DNA of 64,000 nt from Acidianus brierleyi (GTDB taxonomy: Archaea; Thermoproteota; Thermoprotei_A; Sulfolobales; Sulfolobaceae). The stretch spans positions 2,426,501 to 2,490,500 of the forward strand of contig NZ_CP029289.2 of assembly GCF_003201835.2 (NCBI RefSeq), in the 5' to 3' direction. The notes below the pieces were generated by a model. The model ran no database searches and had not been told where the DNA came from. It saw nothing but the letters and a program-made list of their open reading frames with translations. Below, one piece after another: positions 9,062-18,031 of the stretch. A program made the translations under genes and the position numbers. Each line of letters opens with the position of its first letter. The stretch's first letter is position 1.

Positions 9062-11853
9062 TGAACCCACTTTTCTATATTTGTTTTTTCTCCAGATAAA
9101 CGCTTAGAAGGTTCCTTTTCTACATCAGAATCGTCTAATACTTTTGTCAAGATTCTAGCAATAGCTAAAGCCTCATCTACGAAACGTGTCCTTTCCTTAA
9201 GCTTGTCCACCTCTTCCTTTATCTTATCCGGGTTCTTTAATGAGATGTATTCGAGATAATGAAATGCTTCAACTGGGTTAGAGAAGTTATAGTCGCCTTG
9301 AATAGCCTTTCTTACGTCTGGAAGTTGCTCTAATGCCGAAATGAGACTAAGTTGATCCTTAGCAGCTTGATCTGGCTCAATAAGTGCTATAGAATCTTTA
9401 TCTAAACTGATAATCCCATTATCTTGTAGACTTTTAACGTCTATATTTCCAGAAATATTCAAGTAAGTTAGAGAATTTCTATCTAATTTTCTCACTCCTC
9501 TTTTTGGAGTCGGAATTAAGAGTTTTACTAAAACGTAGTACGTTGAATTAGGATTAGAAATTGACACACCTGCACCTTTAGATAGTCCTTCAATTATTGA
9601 CTGCGTAGTAGTAGGAAATATATACTTAGTAATAAGATCACTTACAGCATTAACTCCTTCATCTCCCAATCCTACTAATTTCTCGTATTTTGTAAATACA
9701 CTAATAACTTTTCCTAAAATTTCTATGTAAGTATCTAAGGAAAGCTTAAGCTTTCCCTTAGTTAACATGGTTGATATCCAATCTGAGACAGTTGAAATTG
9801 CCTCTTTCCTGACTTCTTGAACTAGTTTCTGTCCCTCTGCTCTTTTCCTCCATACTATAGCCATCGACTTATCTAACGAAATTGTAGTATTACGAGCCGT
9901 TATTCGCGTTTCGTCTTCCGTAGTTACCGTATATGTAGTGGTTATTCTAAACTTTGAAGAATACCAACTAGCGTAAAGTAGAGAAATCCACGCGTCTGGA
10001 GAAGTATGATTATAGAATGTTATGAGTAATCCATCATCGTTTAAAGATTCGCTAAGCTTGTTAAATGCTTTGGCTAGTCTATCTCTAAAATAATCATAAG
10101 TACCAACACTATTATCGAACGTCTTAGTTCTCTCTTCGTCAACTCCTATATCTTTTGGTACTAGTTCTTCCCATTGTGTATTATAAGAAAATGGAAAAAC
10201 TCTTTTTAACCATACATAATAGAAATCACTTACTTCAGGGTAAGGGACATCGTCTGCATAAGGCGGATCTGTAACTATAAGGTCTATTTTATCGCTTAAA
10301 TTTAATTCATTTACATCAGAATTAAGAATTTCGACTTGTGAATTAGAATTAGTTAGTATCAAATATTCTAATCCTTCTTCTACATGTTCCAAACTTCTAG
10401 ATAAGGAACCTATAATGTTAGCTAAAGGAGACATTTCAACCCAGTTCCATGTAAACGCAAATCTTCTAAATGACAATGCATGAGCAATAAATTTTCTGCT
10501 AGGTTCAACTAATGTTAAGAAGCAATTATGTCTTATATGATTTAAGAATGCTATAGTTAAATATGTTATTATAGCTTCTTTATATTTCTCATCTCCTCCA
10601 ATCTTTTCTTTAAATTCGTTTAATTCGTCAATAATTCTACTAAAAATCACTAGCTGCCTAGCATCGAATAATTTAAAGAATTTATCTATACCCCATGCAG
10701 TAAATCTGAGAACACCGTATGAAGCAACATTCTCTGTAGGTATTTTGCTTATATCAATTTCCCTTAATCTAGCAAATGATTCCCAGAATTTTTTCTCATC
10801 TTCTTCTGTAATCTCTTCAAAAGTTATGTCTTTCGATTCTCCATTAAATTTTATGAGAAGTTTAGGTCTAGCTTTAGAATTACGTAAGTCTTCTAGGTTT
10901 ATTTCTCCATTTAAAAATCTTTCATAATTCTTATTCCACTCTTTTATTGCTTCTTTTATGTACCATTTATCACCTTTACCGGGGAATACATTATTACAGT
11001 ACAAACATCTGGCATTACTACTTTTAGCACTAACGTTCCCCTCGGGTACGTCATAATCTTTTCCATCTACTATAATTTTATTCTTACTTACCTTCGCTGT
11101 TATACTTTGTCTATTTAACTCTTTATTTAGGTCTACAACATTTATCCTAAGGTTACCTCTATTAATTTCTGGCTTCATAAAAACTATTCTCTTAAACTTT
11201 CCAGACTTAACTCCTTCTTCGTTTTCTCCTTCATTACCTTTCATAGCCATTAGCCACCACTGGTTAATCAAAGGAGTGTAATTACCGCAATGGGGGCATT
11301 TAACTTCCCATGTCCCCACAAACCCATTGTCTTCATACAATTCTTTTACATAGTTTTCTAAGCTCTTAAGGAGTTCATCCCCATATTTTTTAACGTCGTC
11401 TATAAGTTTCTTTCCATATTTAGGATATTCCAATACTGCCTTTAGAAATACGTAGGCAGTAGGTAAAAGTTCTGATGCAATAACTTTACCTATTCCTAAT
11501 CTTTTAGCCTCTAACGGAATTGAACCGAAACCTGCAAAAGGATCTAAAAGCGTAAAGCCCTTAAATCTACCGTTAGTTATAGGCTGAAGTTTATGAGGAA
11601 TTTCAGTCTTTGGACCGTTATTTTGAAGTCTAATCATTCTTTTAAATTCGTCTAATGGAAAATCTTCAGGTAACAGTGCAGCAGCTGTGAAAGCTCTGGC
11701 TGAAATAAGAGGTTTTCTAGTCCACCAAAAAATCATTTCCCAATAAGTTGGTCTTCCAGGACCTTTCTCTCTAGCTGCTTGTTTATCTATTTCAGGAATT
11801 AAAGTTGCGAAAGAATCACTTTCGATTAACCGTCTCCCATTATTTATTGCCAT
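9058..11853 (-). CDS. DUF1156 adenine-type DNA methylase with zinc ribbon
   Basis: The 931-aa enzyme starts with the DUF1156 signature (WEMIFWWTRKPLISARA). The SAM-binding LLDPFAGFGS lies near residue 104. Zinc-ribbon cysteines CPHCGN and CLYCNN sit in a large insertion, and the catalytic VTDPPYADD is at about 529-532. The long C-terminal domain contains FTKYEKLVG. The motif order (FxG before DPPY, with an insertion) matches COG1743 site-specific methylases. In this context it would mark host DNA so that the associated ATPase and helicases attack unmodified DNA (inference). ATG 11853 is preferred to TTG 11859 because a TATA element at 11871-11882 places it as a nearly leaderless start. It heads the five- or six-gene operon down to the left edge. 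Confidence 0.9.
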   Translation of the reverse strand: MAINNGRRLIESDSFATLIPEIDKQAAREKGPGRPTYWEMIFWWTRKPLISARAFTAAALLPEDFPLDEFKRMIRLQNNGPKTEIPHKLQPITNGRFKGFTLLDPFAGFGSIPLEAKRLGIGKVIASELLPTAYVFLKAVLEYPKYGKKLIDDVKKYGDELLKSLENYVKELYEDNGFVGTWEVKCPHCGNYTPLINQWWLMAMKGNEGENEEGVKSGKFKRIVFMKPEINRGNLRINVVDLNKELNRQSITAKVSKNKIIVDGKDYDVPEGNVSAKSSNARCLYCNNVFPGKGDKWYIKEAIKEWNKNYERFLNGEINLEDLRNSKARPKLLIKFNGESKDITFEEITEEDEKKFWESFARLREIDISKIPTENVASYGVLRFTAWGIDKFFKLFDARQLVIFSRIIDELNEFKEKIGGDEKYKEAIITYLTIAFLNHIRHNCFLTLVEPSRKFIAHALSFRRFAFTWNWVEMSPLANIIGSLSRSLEHVEEGLEYLILTNSNSQVEILNSDVNELNLSDKIDLIVTDPPYADDVPYPEVSDFYYVWLKRVFPFSYNTQWEELVPKDIGVDEERTKTFDNSVGTYDYFRDRLAKAFNKLSESLNDDGLLITFYNHTSPDAWISLLYASWYSSKFRITTTYTVTTEDETRITARNTTISLDKSMAIVWRKRAEGQKLVQEVRKEAISTVSDWISTMLTKGKLKLSLDTYIEILGKVISVFTKYEKLVGLGDEGVNAVSDLITKYIFPTTTQSIIEGLSKGAGVSISNPNSTYYVLVKLLIPTPKRGVRKLDRNSLTYLNISGNIDVKSLQDNGIISLDKDSIALIEPDQAAKDQLSLISALEQLPDVRKAIQGDYNFSNPVEAFHYLEYISLKNPDKIKEEVDKLKERTRFVDEALAIARILTKVLDDSDVEKEPSKRLSGEKTNIEKWVQ

Positions 11854-11870
11854 ACGCAATAAGAAACTTC

Positions 11871-11882
11871 TATATATTTTAA
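11871..11882 (-). promoter_or_regulatory. TATA box of the methylase-DUF499 operon
   Basis: On the minus strand the sequence reads TTAAAATATATA, about 18-29 nt upstream of ATG 11853. This is the spacing expected for a leaderless archaeal transcript. It is the only clear promoter between the methylase and 12.3 kb, so the downstream genes to the left edge probably depend on it. Confidence 0.55.
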
Positions 11883-12386
11883 GCTTTATTTATTGATGAT
11901 CGAAAAGTTTTAACTTATTGTCTCATTATAATATGACTAATCAACCTTGGAAACCATGAATCTATATATAGGATTGATACTGCTATTGCAATAATATTAG
12001 CAAATCTATTCCTCCCAATACTGTTGCAACGAAACCTTAATAAGATATATCATACTGTTTAAGATTTATAAAAACTAATGCGGAAAGAATGTTGATTATG
12101 AAAATATCACGCTCTTTTCTAGTCTTTTTTAATATAGGATATCAATATGCCTAATTTAATGTTAAGTCTGATAACTTAGGTGAGATCATTATTACTACTC
12201 CCAAAATACAATATTTATCTTAAACTCTTGGAATATAGGCAATAGAAAATATTTTCTATAACATGATAACAGCAATAATTATTATATATTATTAAAAAAT
12301 CTTGGAATTTTACAAATTTTAAGTATCATAATTCTATATAAATTCAATAAAATGATATTATCAATAAATTAATTGAATAAAAATAC
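11883..12386. other. Intergenic region between two defence transcription units
   Basis: About 500 nt of AT-rich sequence without a convincing gene. On the plus strand around 11950-12065, a frame reading ...LANLFLPILLQRN looks like a short membrane-protein remnant, but it has no start codon in frame. No repeat, tRNA or hairpin terminator was recognised. Confidence 0.5.
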
Positions 12387-12512
12387 TCATTGCTTATCGT
12401 TCTTTACGTCCTCGATTTCTTCGGGTTTTATCTCAGCGTCTTTAAGCACTTTATTCATTACATCCTCTGACGGAAAGACTATTATCATTCCTCTAATTTT
12501 CTTGACTATCAT
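12387..12512 (-). CDS. Possible small protein of 41 residues
   Basis: A short frame begins at ATG 12512 with MIVKKIRGMIIVFPSEDV and ends in a charged helix (EIKPEEIEDVKNDKQ) before TGA. The composition, with alternating hydrophobic residues followed by an acidic/basic helix, is more protein-like than the overlapping plus-strand frame. No ribosome binding site is evident. It resembles the size of VapB-type antitoxins, but no partner toxin is adjacent. Support is compositional only. Confidence 0.35.
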   Translation of the reverse strand: MIVKKIRGMIIVFPSEDVMNKVLKDAEIKPEEIEDVKNDKQ

Positions 12513-12591
12513 GCTATTTAACTTATTTGAAATTTGGAGTGAGTTATGTGAAAGTAAATATAGGAAAAATCATTACTAGTCCTCTTACACC

Positions 12592-14394
12592 TTATTGAAC
12601 TAAACCCTTTACAGCTTTAGCTGTTCCTTTATCTTCAAAAAATACATATACCCCTCTTATACCCCTAGTCAGCATAATATAATATCTATTCTTAAGTAGC
12701 AATAGAGCTTTATCTCTTTTCTTAGGATTATTAGCTAACTTCTTTAGTGAAGACGACCCTCCCACGTAATCGGTTATAGGTCCAGAATTAACAATCCACT
12801 CTCCATTATGCCATATTAAATCTCTTCCCCATACTACTCCTACATAATCCGCCTCAAAACCTTGTGAACCGTAAACTGAAGAACAATATTTTAGAGAATC
12901 TAGTTCTCCTTTCCAATATCTAGGATATTCGGTTTTCTCATCCATTAACCATTTTACCTTTATTTCATTACCTTCATATTTCATTCCCTTATATAAGTCA
13001 AAGCCCGATTGCAAAGGATAACCTATCCTTATATTCTTTATACTTTCCCAACTAGTTTTGTTGTTATTATCACCCTCAGATTCTGTGAAGGAACATATAA
13101 GAGCAGTTTTCATTCCATGATTTTTCTCGTTCTTTAACTCATTGAACATATCAGTAATGTTATCAAATATCTTAAAGTCAAAATCACCAGACTTAGCTTT
13201 TTCTCCTTGTAATATCTTTCTTACAAATTCCAAATATTGTTTAGGCTCACGAAATGGTGAAGATAATTTATACTCACTTACGTTTTGCAAATACTTGAGT
13301 AAGTTTTCCCTAGTTCCGGCCTCATTACCTATAAGAACTTGAGAATCATCATAAAAATATACGTTTATCTTTCCTTTAGGAGAATTTCTAATTACATTGT
13401 CGGTCATTCTTTGAGCTTCGTCAAAGACTATTAAGTCTATATCAGTCTTACTCTCTTTACTCTTAATATGTTTAGAGAACCATTCATCAAACCCTTTTTC
13501 TCCTATTCCTATATTACGTCCAGTGGAGTAAAACATTACTAATGAGGAAAGTTCGCTACCCAAAGCTTGTCTTACAGCACTTATAAGTCTGTTATTTTTA
13601 TAGGCTAAGATTGCGAAATAACCTCGGCTTAAAGCCTCCAAATATAAGGTAATTGCGAGCAAACTTTTCCCAGAACCGCTTTCACCTTGTATGATAAAGT
13701 TTTTCCTTTCGCCCTTATCCAGAGAGTCTAAAACGTCTTTTAAAACTCGCATTTGTTCTTCCGTTAAGCCGTAGCCAGTAGATAAAAGAACTTTGCTTAC
13801 GTCTTTTAATCGTTTTTCTTTTACTTTTTTAACAAGTTCTATGAAAGTGTGTTTAAGCATTAGCTTACTATCTACAATTTTTCTTGCGTCGTTCAGATCG
13901 CCAGAAGGTAAATTTTTGAGCTCATTCCTTAGTTCTTCTATAGTTCTAAGCGTTTTACATTCTTCAGACGAATAATCCCTAGTATTGTAAAGGAAAAGCA
14001 GGCCTTTAAACTTTAGATTAGAAGAATGGAAAAAGTTTAACTTATATACATAATTATTGAGTTGGTAACAAGGATCCAAGTGAAGTTCTCCGTCTGCCTC
14101 TACTACGTTATCTCCTAATTTCTTTACTGATCTCCAGCCCTTTGCCTCAACTACTACAGCCTTATCTTTATCTGCAAAAATAATGTCTGCTCTTTCTGTG
14201 AAAATAGGGTATTCTAGGATAATTGGATGAGGAACGTTCAATTCCTGTAAGAGATCCAATAGTTTCTTCCACGCATTTTCTTGCTTGATAGAAGGCTTCT
14301 CGTTGTAAGTTTCAACATATTCATTCACTAAATTATTGTAGGCTTCGTCTGTTGCCGCTTTGAGTATTACTGGGAGCACACTATAGATTACCAA
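12592..14394 (-). CDS. Nuclease-helicase fusion: PD-(D/E)xK domain plus DUF2075 ATPase
   Basis: In the 600-aa product, the N-terminal ERADIIFADKDKAVVVEAKGW (near residues 65-85) has the D...ExK pattern of restriction-like nucleases. This is followed by P-loop GESGSGKS at about 237-244, Walker B VFDEAQRM, FYDDSQVL, a SSPFR motif, and C-terminal YGSQGFEADYVGV and MLTRGIRG motifs of UvrD-type superfamily 1 enzymes, as in DUF2075/COG3410. Such proteins occur in defence islands and in Schlafen-related families; DNA cleavage or unwinding is inferred. The start is uncertain (TTG 14394 or GTG 14379). It lies alone between the two DISARM-like units in the same orientation, separated from the methylase operon by about 740 nt. 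Confidence 0.82.
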   Translation of the reverse strand: MVIYSVLPVILKAATDEAYNNLVNEYVETYNEKPSIKQENAWKKLLDLLQELNVPHPIILEYPIFTERADIIFADKDKAVVVEAKGWRSVKKLGDNVVEADGELHLDPCYQLNNYVYKLNFFHSSNLKFKGLLFLYNTRDYSSEECKTLRTIEELRNELKNLPSGDLNDARKIVDSKLMLKHTFIELVKKVKEKRLKDVSKVLLSTGYGLTEEQMRVLKDVLDSLDKGERKNFIIQGESGSGKSLLAITLYLEALSRGYFAILAYKNNRLISAVRQALGSELSSLVMFYSTGRNIGIGEKGFDEWFSKHIKSKESKTDIDLIVFDEAQRMTDNVIRNSPKGKINVYFYDDSQVLIGNEAGTRENLLKYLQNVSEYKLSSPFREPKQYLEFVRKILQGEKAKSGDFDFKIFDNITDMFNELKNEKNHGMKTALICSFTESEGDNNNKTSWESIKNIRIGYPLQSGFDLYKGMKYEGNEIKVKWLMDEKTEYPRYWKGELDSLKYCSSVYGSQGFEADYVGVVWGRDLIWHNGEWIVNSGPITDYVGGSSSLKKLANNPKKRDKALLLLKNRYYIMLTRGIRGVYVFFEDKGTAKAVKGLVQ

Positions 14395-14449
14395 AATAAA
14401 TTATAAATTTTCGCTCAACTCTCTCTCTTTTAACATTCTAAATGGCAGC

Positions 14450-14692
14450 ATGGTAATCGAAATCCTATCTTGTATAGTTGAAACCACTAATTTCGAGGTA
14501 ATAACATATGAAGCTTTGAGAGGAAAATCAGGAGAAGTAAAGGCTAGTGAGAAGGAGCTATTAAAGAGAGGAATTACTAAGGAATATATTGAAGATTTCA
14601 TAGATGACGTTGAACATGCTGAGGGAGCAATCTGTGGAGAAATAAAGAGACTAAATGCATATCTTGAAATATTGGACATTATAGGACTCTAA
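14450..14692 (+). CDS. Small charged protein of unknown function
   Basis: The frame encodes 80 aa, starting MVIEILSCIVETTNFEVITYEALRGK and continuing as a helical acidic stretch (KEYIEDFIDDVEHAEGAICGE). Composition and codon use look genuine, and the opposite-strand frame at this site is its shadow. It is divergent from the nuclease-helicase gene, 55 nt away, and upstream of the short methylase gene in the same direction with a gap of about 150 nt. I recognise no domain. It could be a small regulator or immunity-type protein for either neighbour. Confidence 0.55.
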   Translation: MVIEILSCIVETTNFEVITYEALRGKSGEVKASEKELLKRGITKEYIEDFIDDVEHAEGAICGEIKRLNAYLEILDIIGL

Positions 14693-14843
14693 TAATACTA
14701 TGAAGGAATTGGATTGAAATAGTACTTCTTATTTCATGATTGAGTATAAAAGTTTCCATTAGCATAAAAACTTAAAGCAGATAATATTTTTATGTACTAT
14801 AAACAATAGTTAAGATTTTATATTTGATATCATATATAATCAT

Positions 14844-15920
14844 ATGTTAATGAGATATTGGGGTAGAAAACCGTTAGAGCTCATTGATAAAATAATGAAT
14901 AATGTTCACGGTACCGTTATTGATCCATTTGGGGGTGGTGGTACAATAGTATTTTCAGCCTTAAGACATGATAATAAGGCTATATATTTAGATATTAATC
15001 CTTATGCGTGGTTAGTAACTTTTGTTAACGTAGTAAGTATTGATCCGAAAGAGTTTGAGGAGAAAAGTAAAGAAGTTTTGGAAAACGTTTATTTAGAATC
15101 TGTATTTTCTCTTCATAATGATTATCTTTATTATCCTAATGGTAAATTTTTTTGGAAAAGAAGAAATGCTGATAGGATTACAGAGTTTTTTTCTAGAGAA
15201 AATTTCATGAAGCTATTTTCTATTTTAAAGAGTATTGACAAAGTTGAGAGTGAAACTGAGGTAAAAATAGCACTTTATGCTGCATTTTGTTCTTCTCTTT
15301 TCACGTCTTCAAGAATGAAAAGAAGAAACTCTGGTAGCTGGGGAGTACCTTCTTATTGGGTTCCAAAAGAACATGAAGAAGTGAATGCGGAAGATGCTTT
15401 TAAAATGTCTGTTAAACGTTTTTCGTCTTATTTTAGGAGAAATAAAGGTTATGAATTAAACGTAGATGTTAAACTTTTAATAGGTAACGCATTAGCTTTT
15501 AATTACCCTGATCAGTCAATAGTTTTCACTGATCCACCGTATTTTGATGAAATACAATATATGGAATTATCCTTTTTCTATTGGGCCTGGTTAAGGGAAA
15601 GTAATTTCAAAAAAGTAATTCGAGAAGTTTTAGGCTATGAACCCGAATTTAGAATTAGTGATGAGATAATTGTTAATCCTAATAGAGGAGTTACGTTTGA
15701 CAAATATATGGAAACGCTAAAGGCGTTCATCATAAAGGTTTCTAAAGTAAACTCTAAGTATCTTCTCTTTCATTATGATAATGACAAGCTAAGAGAAAAG
15801 GTTATTAAAATAGTCAAGGAAAATTGGACAAGGATAAAGGTTGATGATTTTGAAATAGTAAAACAAAGGAAAATTGGACCTAGAGGAGGTAAAAAATATT
15901 TGTTAGTTTCAAGTCCTTAA
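14844..15920 (+). CDS. Minimal DUF1156-like DNA methylase (catalytic core only)
   Basis: A 358-aa SAM-dependent methylase. MRYWGRKPLELIDKI at the N-terminus corresponds to the WTRKPLISA signature of DUF1156 enzymes; IDPFGGGGT follows at residues 26-34 and FTDPPYFDE at about 228-236. The zinc-ribbon insertion and the long C-terminal domain of the 931-aa methylase are both missing. Those parts are what the gene at 1-1379 contains, so the two may form a split enzyme (inference). It is the only long plus-strand gene in the island, and its last 4 nt overlap the end of the convergent DUF1998-PLD gene. The start at ATG 14844 is near-leaderless; ATG 14850 is an alternative. Confidence 0.85.
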   Translation: MLMRYWGRKPLELIDKIMNNVHGTVIDPFGGGGTIVFSALRHDNKAIYLDINPYAWLVTFVNVVSIDPKEFEEKSKEVLENVYLESVFSLHNDYLYYPNGKFFWKRRNADRITEFFSRENFMKLFSILKSIDKVESETEVKIALYAAFCSSLFTSSRMKRRNSGSWGVPSYWVPKEHEEVNAEDAFKMSVKRFSSYFRRNKGYELNVDVKLLIGNALAFNYPDQSIVFTDPPYFDEIQYMELSFFYWAWLRESNFKKVIREVLGYEPEFRISDEIIVNPNRGVTFDKYMETLKAFIIKVSKVNSKYLLFHYDNDKLREKVIKIVKENWTRIKVDDFEIVKQRKIGPRGGKKYLLVSSP

Positions 15921-18031
15921 GTAGAATTGCTTTTATCTATTATTTCACTGAATTGATCTAATAATTTTTTGACAGTATTCTCGTCTATACTTACTTCTTC
16001 AGATTCTACGTTTTTTTGCAAACCGTTGATAGTAAAGTTTGCCGAACCGTGCATAGTTATAGAGTCATCTATTATCAACATCTTTGTATGCACAATTCCT
16101 TGAGAATCGGCCTTAAGTTTTATTACCTTAATTTGGTTATTTTCTGCCAATTGTATTGCGTCTTTATTTTTATCGTCGTCTAATGTCACTATCGTAATAT
16201 CTAGGTCTCTGTAGGCTTTAATATTAGTGAGATCGTCTATTATATCTTTTCCTATCCAAGGTGAAACAATCTTGATGTTTTTTTGAGCCAGTCTTATTAA
16301 ATCAATAAATACGTTATATAAGCCTTTAGTAATTATGAAGTTTGCTTCTCCCATCCAATCCTTATATGTGCTCAAGAATTCACTTACTAACTCTCTACTT
16401 ACAAGAAACGGCTGATCGTAAGGACCAAACATACAGCCTTTATCCATACCTACACAAGAATTGCAGCCATCCCAACATAGCGGTAAAGATGATACTACGT
16501 CTTTAAACGTTTGCCTAATATTGGAATCTTTATTAATTTCCTTTCTTTTAACCTTTCCTACATAATTTCTTACAGCTAAGTGTAAAGGATGAGTATATTG
16601 ATATTGCGAACTCCATTCATTATAGACGTCATAAAGTATATCTAATATACTTTTATCTATTTTACCATTGAAATTATAAATGGTATTCTTCATGTTATTT
16701 AAGGAACTGTTGAATCTTTTTTCATGATTTGGAAAGTCTAAGGTTAATATGTCACTTATAAGATTTAGTAAGTTTGTATCTCTTTTTCCTATCATATTAG
16801 CTATAGCCCTAATGTATCCTAGTCCTCCATAAACACTTTCAATAATATATACTGCTGATAAATTTGCGAGCTTATTATTGCCCATTAAGTTACGCAAAAT
16901 AGGATGAGTTATAAAATATGTTATGTCATTAAGTATAGAAGATGATGGGGTAATAGGTATTATTATCTTGCTAATGATTATGTGAGCCAAAGTATGTAAT
17001 AATACAAAGCTACCAAATTCCACGAGATCTTCATTGTCACAATCATTTTTTTGCTGATTTCCTTTACGTAAATCGTCAAATTCTTTTTCAAATCTTTTCA
17101 TGGCATTAAACCCTGCATTACTATTATTTAGATTGACGTTAAGCCTTTTTTTAGAACCGAAGTATATTTTCTTTTTAACGCAAAGCCATGCTCTTAGTTT
17201 AGAATTATTATCAAGTAAATATTTTATATAATCCTGTAAAGTACATATACTGAATTTAATTATTATTCCATTTAATTTTCTAAGTCTAAAGCCTATTCCT
17301 TCTTTATAGCTTACCCATAGAAAATCTTTATACATAAGGTCAGCATACTTTGAGTAAAAGATTGAAGCATCGGCAAAAGCATGTAATTTTATCATATCGC
17401 TAAACTCTATCTTTCCTATTATTCTCTCAACGTTATCAATTTTAACGGTAATTAAAGAAATTATTTTTCCTTTTTTCCCTATTTCTCCTTCTTCTTCTGC
17501 GAATCTTACGATATGTGGAACAACAGTGTATAATCTCTCGTAAGAAACTGGTCCATCATAATATTTACAAGCATTTTTTCCTTCGAATACCTCACATTTG
17601 TTCATTAATGGACATTGGTGTTTATCATTAAGGAGTATGAAGCCATATTTACAATAATATCCATGAATCAGAGAATCATAGTTAAAATTCATTAATTTAG
17701 GAAATATTGATATAACGTCAGTCTTAGAAATTTTGTTTCTATTTTTCAAATTCATATCCTCGTATTTTATGCTGGTATTATTGTTCTCGTTGAATAATGT
17801 TGCATTAATTGTTGAAGGTAATATAACCTTAAAGCTTTCTCTGCCATAGAAAAAAGGCGTGTAACTATCTACTATGCCGTTATTCCAATTTAGATTTCTA
17901 GGTGTTGAATTTAAATATGTTATAGGTACTAAAATTATTGCATATTTTCTCCTACCGAATAATTGTTTAAATGGCGTAAATGTATAAAGTGACTGAATTC
18001 CACTTCTTTGAGTTCCAGAAAATTCACTCAT
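15917..18031 (-). CDS. DUF1998-phospholipase D fusion (DrmB-DrmC-like)
   Basis: The 704-aa protein has a cysteine cluster near residues 125-155 (CKYG...CPLMNKC...C). A central region (LLHTLAHIIISKI, ESVYGGLGYI) and the four-cysteine set CWDGCNSCVGMDKGC near 519-533 are typical of DUF1998, the DrmB domain of DISARM. The C-terminal 180 residues form a phospholipase D-type nuclease domain with HTKMLIIDD and GSANF (HxKx4D at about 648-655), as in DrmC. One HKD motif implies action as a dimer. DISARM normally encodes DrmB and DrmC separately, so this is a fusion. ATG 18031 gives an 8-nt ATGAGTGA overlap with the helicase stop. Confidence 0.82.
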   Translation of the reverse strand: MSEFSGTQRSGIQSLYTFTPFKQLFGRRKYAIILVPITYLNSTPRNLNWNNGIVDSYTPFFYGRESFKVILPSTINATLFNENNNTSIKYEDMNLKNRNKISKTDVISIFPKLMNFNYDSLIHGYYCKYGFILLNDKHQCPLMNKCEVFEGKNACKYYDGPVSYERLYTVVPHIVRFAEEEGEIGKKGKIISLITVKIDNVERIIGKIEFSDMIKLHAFADASIFYSKYADLMYKDFLWVSYKEGIGFRLRKLNGIIIKFSICTLQDYIKYLLDNNSKLRAWLCVKKKIYFGSKKRLNVNLNNSNAGFNAMKRFEKEFDDLRKGNQQKNDCDNEDLVEFGSFVLLHTLAHIIISKIIIPITPSSSILNDITYFITHPILRNLMGNNKLANLSAVYIIESVYGGLGYIRAIANMIGKRDTNLLNLISDILTLDFPNHEKRFNSSLNNMKNTIYNFNGKIDKSILDILYDVYNEWSSQYQYTHPLHLAVRNYVGKVKRKEINKDSNIRQTFKDVVSSLPLCWDGCNSCVGMDKGCMFGPYDQPFLVSRELVSEFLSTYKDWMGEANFIITKGLYNVFIDLIRLAQKNIKIVSPWIGKDIIDDLTNIKAYRDLDITIVTLDDDKNKDAIQLAENNQIKVIKLKADSQGIVHTKMLIIDDSITMHGSANFTINGLQKNVESEEVSIDENTVKKLLDQFSEIIDKSNST

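Noticed and set aside
14401..14679. 92-codon minus-strand frame opposite the 80-aa small gene
   Set aside because: Its Ser/Phe/Ile-rich composition is that of an antisense shadow; the plus-strand frame has a protein-like charge pattern.
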